A stretch of DNA of 5,326 nt from Lentimicrobiaceae bacterium. GTDB lineage: Bacteria > Bacteroidota > Bacteroidia > Bacteroidales > WCHB1-69. Numbering within the stretch: position 1 is the stretch's first letter; the number at the start of each line of letters is the position of its first letter. Below are positions 4,596 to 5,326 of this stretch, piece by piece. The DNA lies in the NCBI GenBank assembly GCA_009787675.1, contig WQSU01000179.1:1-5326 (forward strand), in the 5' to 3' direction. The translations under genes and the position numbers were made by a program. The notes beneath the pieces were generated by a model. It was not told the origin of the DNA. It searched no databases and saw nothing but the letters and a program-made list of their open reading frames with translations.

Positions 4596-5326
4596 ATGAA
4601 CAGAATTTTAGCCATTAACCCTGGTTCAACCTCTACCAAAATTGCCGTTTTCGATGGAAAAGAAGAGGTTTTTGTTAAAAACATTAAACATTCTACTGAA
4701 GAATTATCAAAGTTTAATAAAATCACCGAACAGACGGACTTTCGTAAGAGCGTGATTTTAAAAGAGTTGGATGAAAATAATATTCCCCTCAACTCCATTG
4801 AAATTGTAATGGGGCGCGGTGGATTGGTAAAACCCATCCCCTCAGGAACTTATAAGGTAAACGATTTAATGAAAGAGCATCTACGCACAGGATACAGTGG
4901 AGATCATGCCTCCAATTTGGGGGGCTTAATTGCCGACAATATTTCACAATCCATTGGATTGTCAGCCTCTTACATTGCCGATCCGGTAGTGGTAGATGAG
5001 TTGCAGCCGGTAGCACGCATCTCAGGGCACCCTGAGTTTGAACGCATTTCTATCTTTCATGCATTAAACCAAAAATCGGTGGCACGCGGATATGCACAGG
5101 AAATCGGCAAAAGTTACGAAGCCTTGAATCTCATTGTTGCCCACATGGGCGGCGGAATCAGCGTGGGCGCCCATGAAAAAGGTCGCGTAATTGACGTTAA
5201 TCAAGCATTGGACGGCGAAGGTCCTTTCTCGCCCGAACGTTCCGGAACATTGCCCACAGGACAATTAGTAAATATTTGTTTCAGTGGCGAATACACCAAG
5301 GAAGAAGTAAAGAAAATATTGGTAGG
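4596..5326 (+). CDS. buk: butyrate kinase (3' end outside the window)
   Basis: Butyrate kinase converts butyryl phosphate and ADP to butyrate and ATP, the energy-yielding end of acyl-CoA fermentation; relatives also use branched-chain acids. It belongs to the acetokinase branch of the ASKHA superfamily and acts in the cytoplasm. From ATG 4596-4598 the frame stays open to the last base, giving 243 residues of an expected 355-360. The phosphate-binding start INPGSTSTK is at 7-15. MGRGGLVKPI (72-81) and HASNLGGLIA (104-113) separate butyrate kinases from acetate kinases, as does DPVVVDELQPVARISG (129-144). IFHALNQKSVAR (153-164) follows. VAHMGGGISVGAH (181-193) holds the probable catalytic His183, and DGEGPFSPERSGTLP is at 206-220. 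All visible motifs look intact. The phosphotransbutyrylase gene, often directly upstream in other bacteria, is not upstream here because tdk diverges on that side. It could lie downstream. Confidence 0.95.
   Translation, partial: MNRILAINPGSTSTKIAVFDGKEEVFVKNIKHSTEELSKFNKITEQTDFRKSVILKELDENNIPLNSIEIVMGRGGLVKPIPSGTYKVNDLMKEHLRTGYSGDHASNLGGLIADNISQSIGLSASYIADPVVVDELQPVARISGHPEFERISIFHALNQKSVARGYAQEIGKSYEALNLIVAHMGGGISVGAHEKGRVIDVNQALDGEGPFSPERSGTLPTGQLVNICFSGEYTKEEVKKILV

Noticed and set aside
4562..5264. Several - strand open frames of 66-91 codons
   Set aside because: They are antisense to butyrate kinase, which matches its family over its whole visible length.

Overview
The window looks like a chromosomal segment of a Bacteroidota (Bacteroidetes) bacterium. 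The DNA is AT-rich, and recognisable Shine-Dalgarno sequences are absent in front of the genes. Two intergenic regions carry good matches to the Bacteroidota -7 promoter element TAnnTTTG. The protein set also fits: a DUF4136-like lipoprotein beside a small outer-membrane barrel, a CdaA-type diadenylate cyclase, a type II thymidine kinase and a butyrate kinase. The genus cannot be told from the sequence alone.

Layout, left to right. (1) Positions 1-408 (+) hold the C-terminal half of rfbD/rmlD, dTDP-4-dehydrorhamnose reductase, whose 5' part lies outside the window. (2) A compact leftward envelope cassette spans 1899 down to 364. It encodes a 56-residue two-helix membrane protein at 1729-1899, a DUF4136-like lipoprotein at 1053-1697 and a small outer-membrane beta-barrel protein at 364-1023. 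The last of these overlaps the rfbD tail antisense by 45 bases. (3) mazG (2113-2871, +) is divergent from this cassette. (4) cdaA (2883-3650, -), the c-di-AMP synthase, converges on mazG with 11 bases between the stop codons. (5) tdk (3749-4330, -) lies upstream of cdaA. The 97-base spacer between them is almost entirely three different short tandem repeats. (6) A 265-base AT-rich region separates tdk from the divergent buk (butyrate kinase, from 4596, +), which runs off the right edge.

Most genes are core or housekeeping: nucleotide-sugar synthesis, NTP clean-up, c-di-AMP signalling, dTMP salvage and acyl-phosphate fermentation. I see no mobile element, phage, CRISPR array or RNA gene. Butyrate kinase suggests fermentative or acyl-CoA-linked energy metabolism.

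I do not see a clearly new biological system. Two things deserve most attention. One is the micro-repeats of 7-8 base period, which occur in two places: inside the coding sequence of the outer-membrane protein's signal peptide, and as the whole leader of cdaA up to its start codon. The other is the three-gene envelope cassette, including its small membrane protein, which is easy to miss because it is so short.
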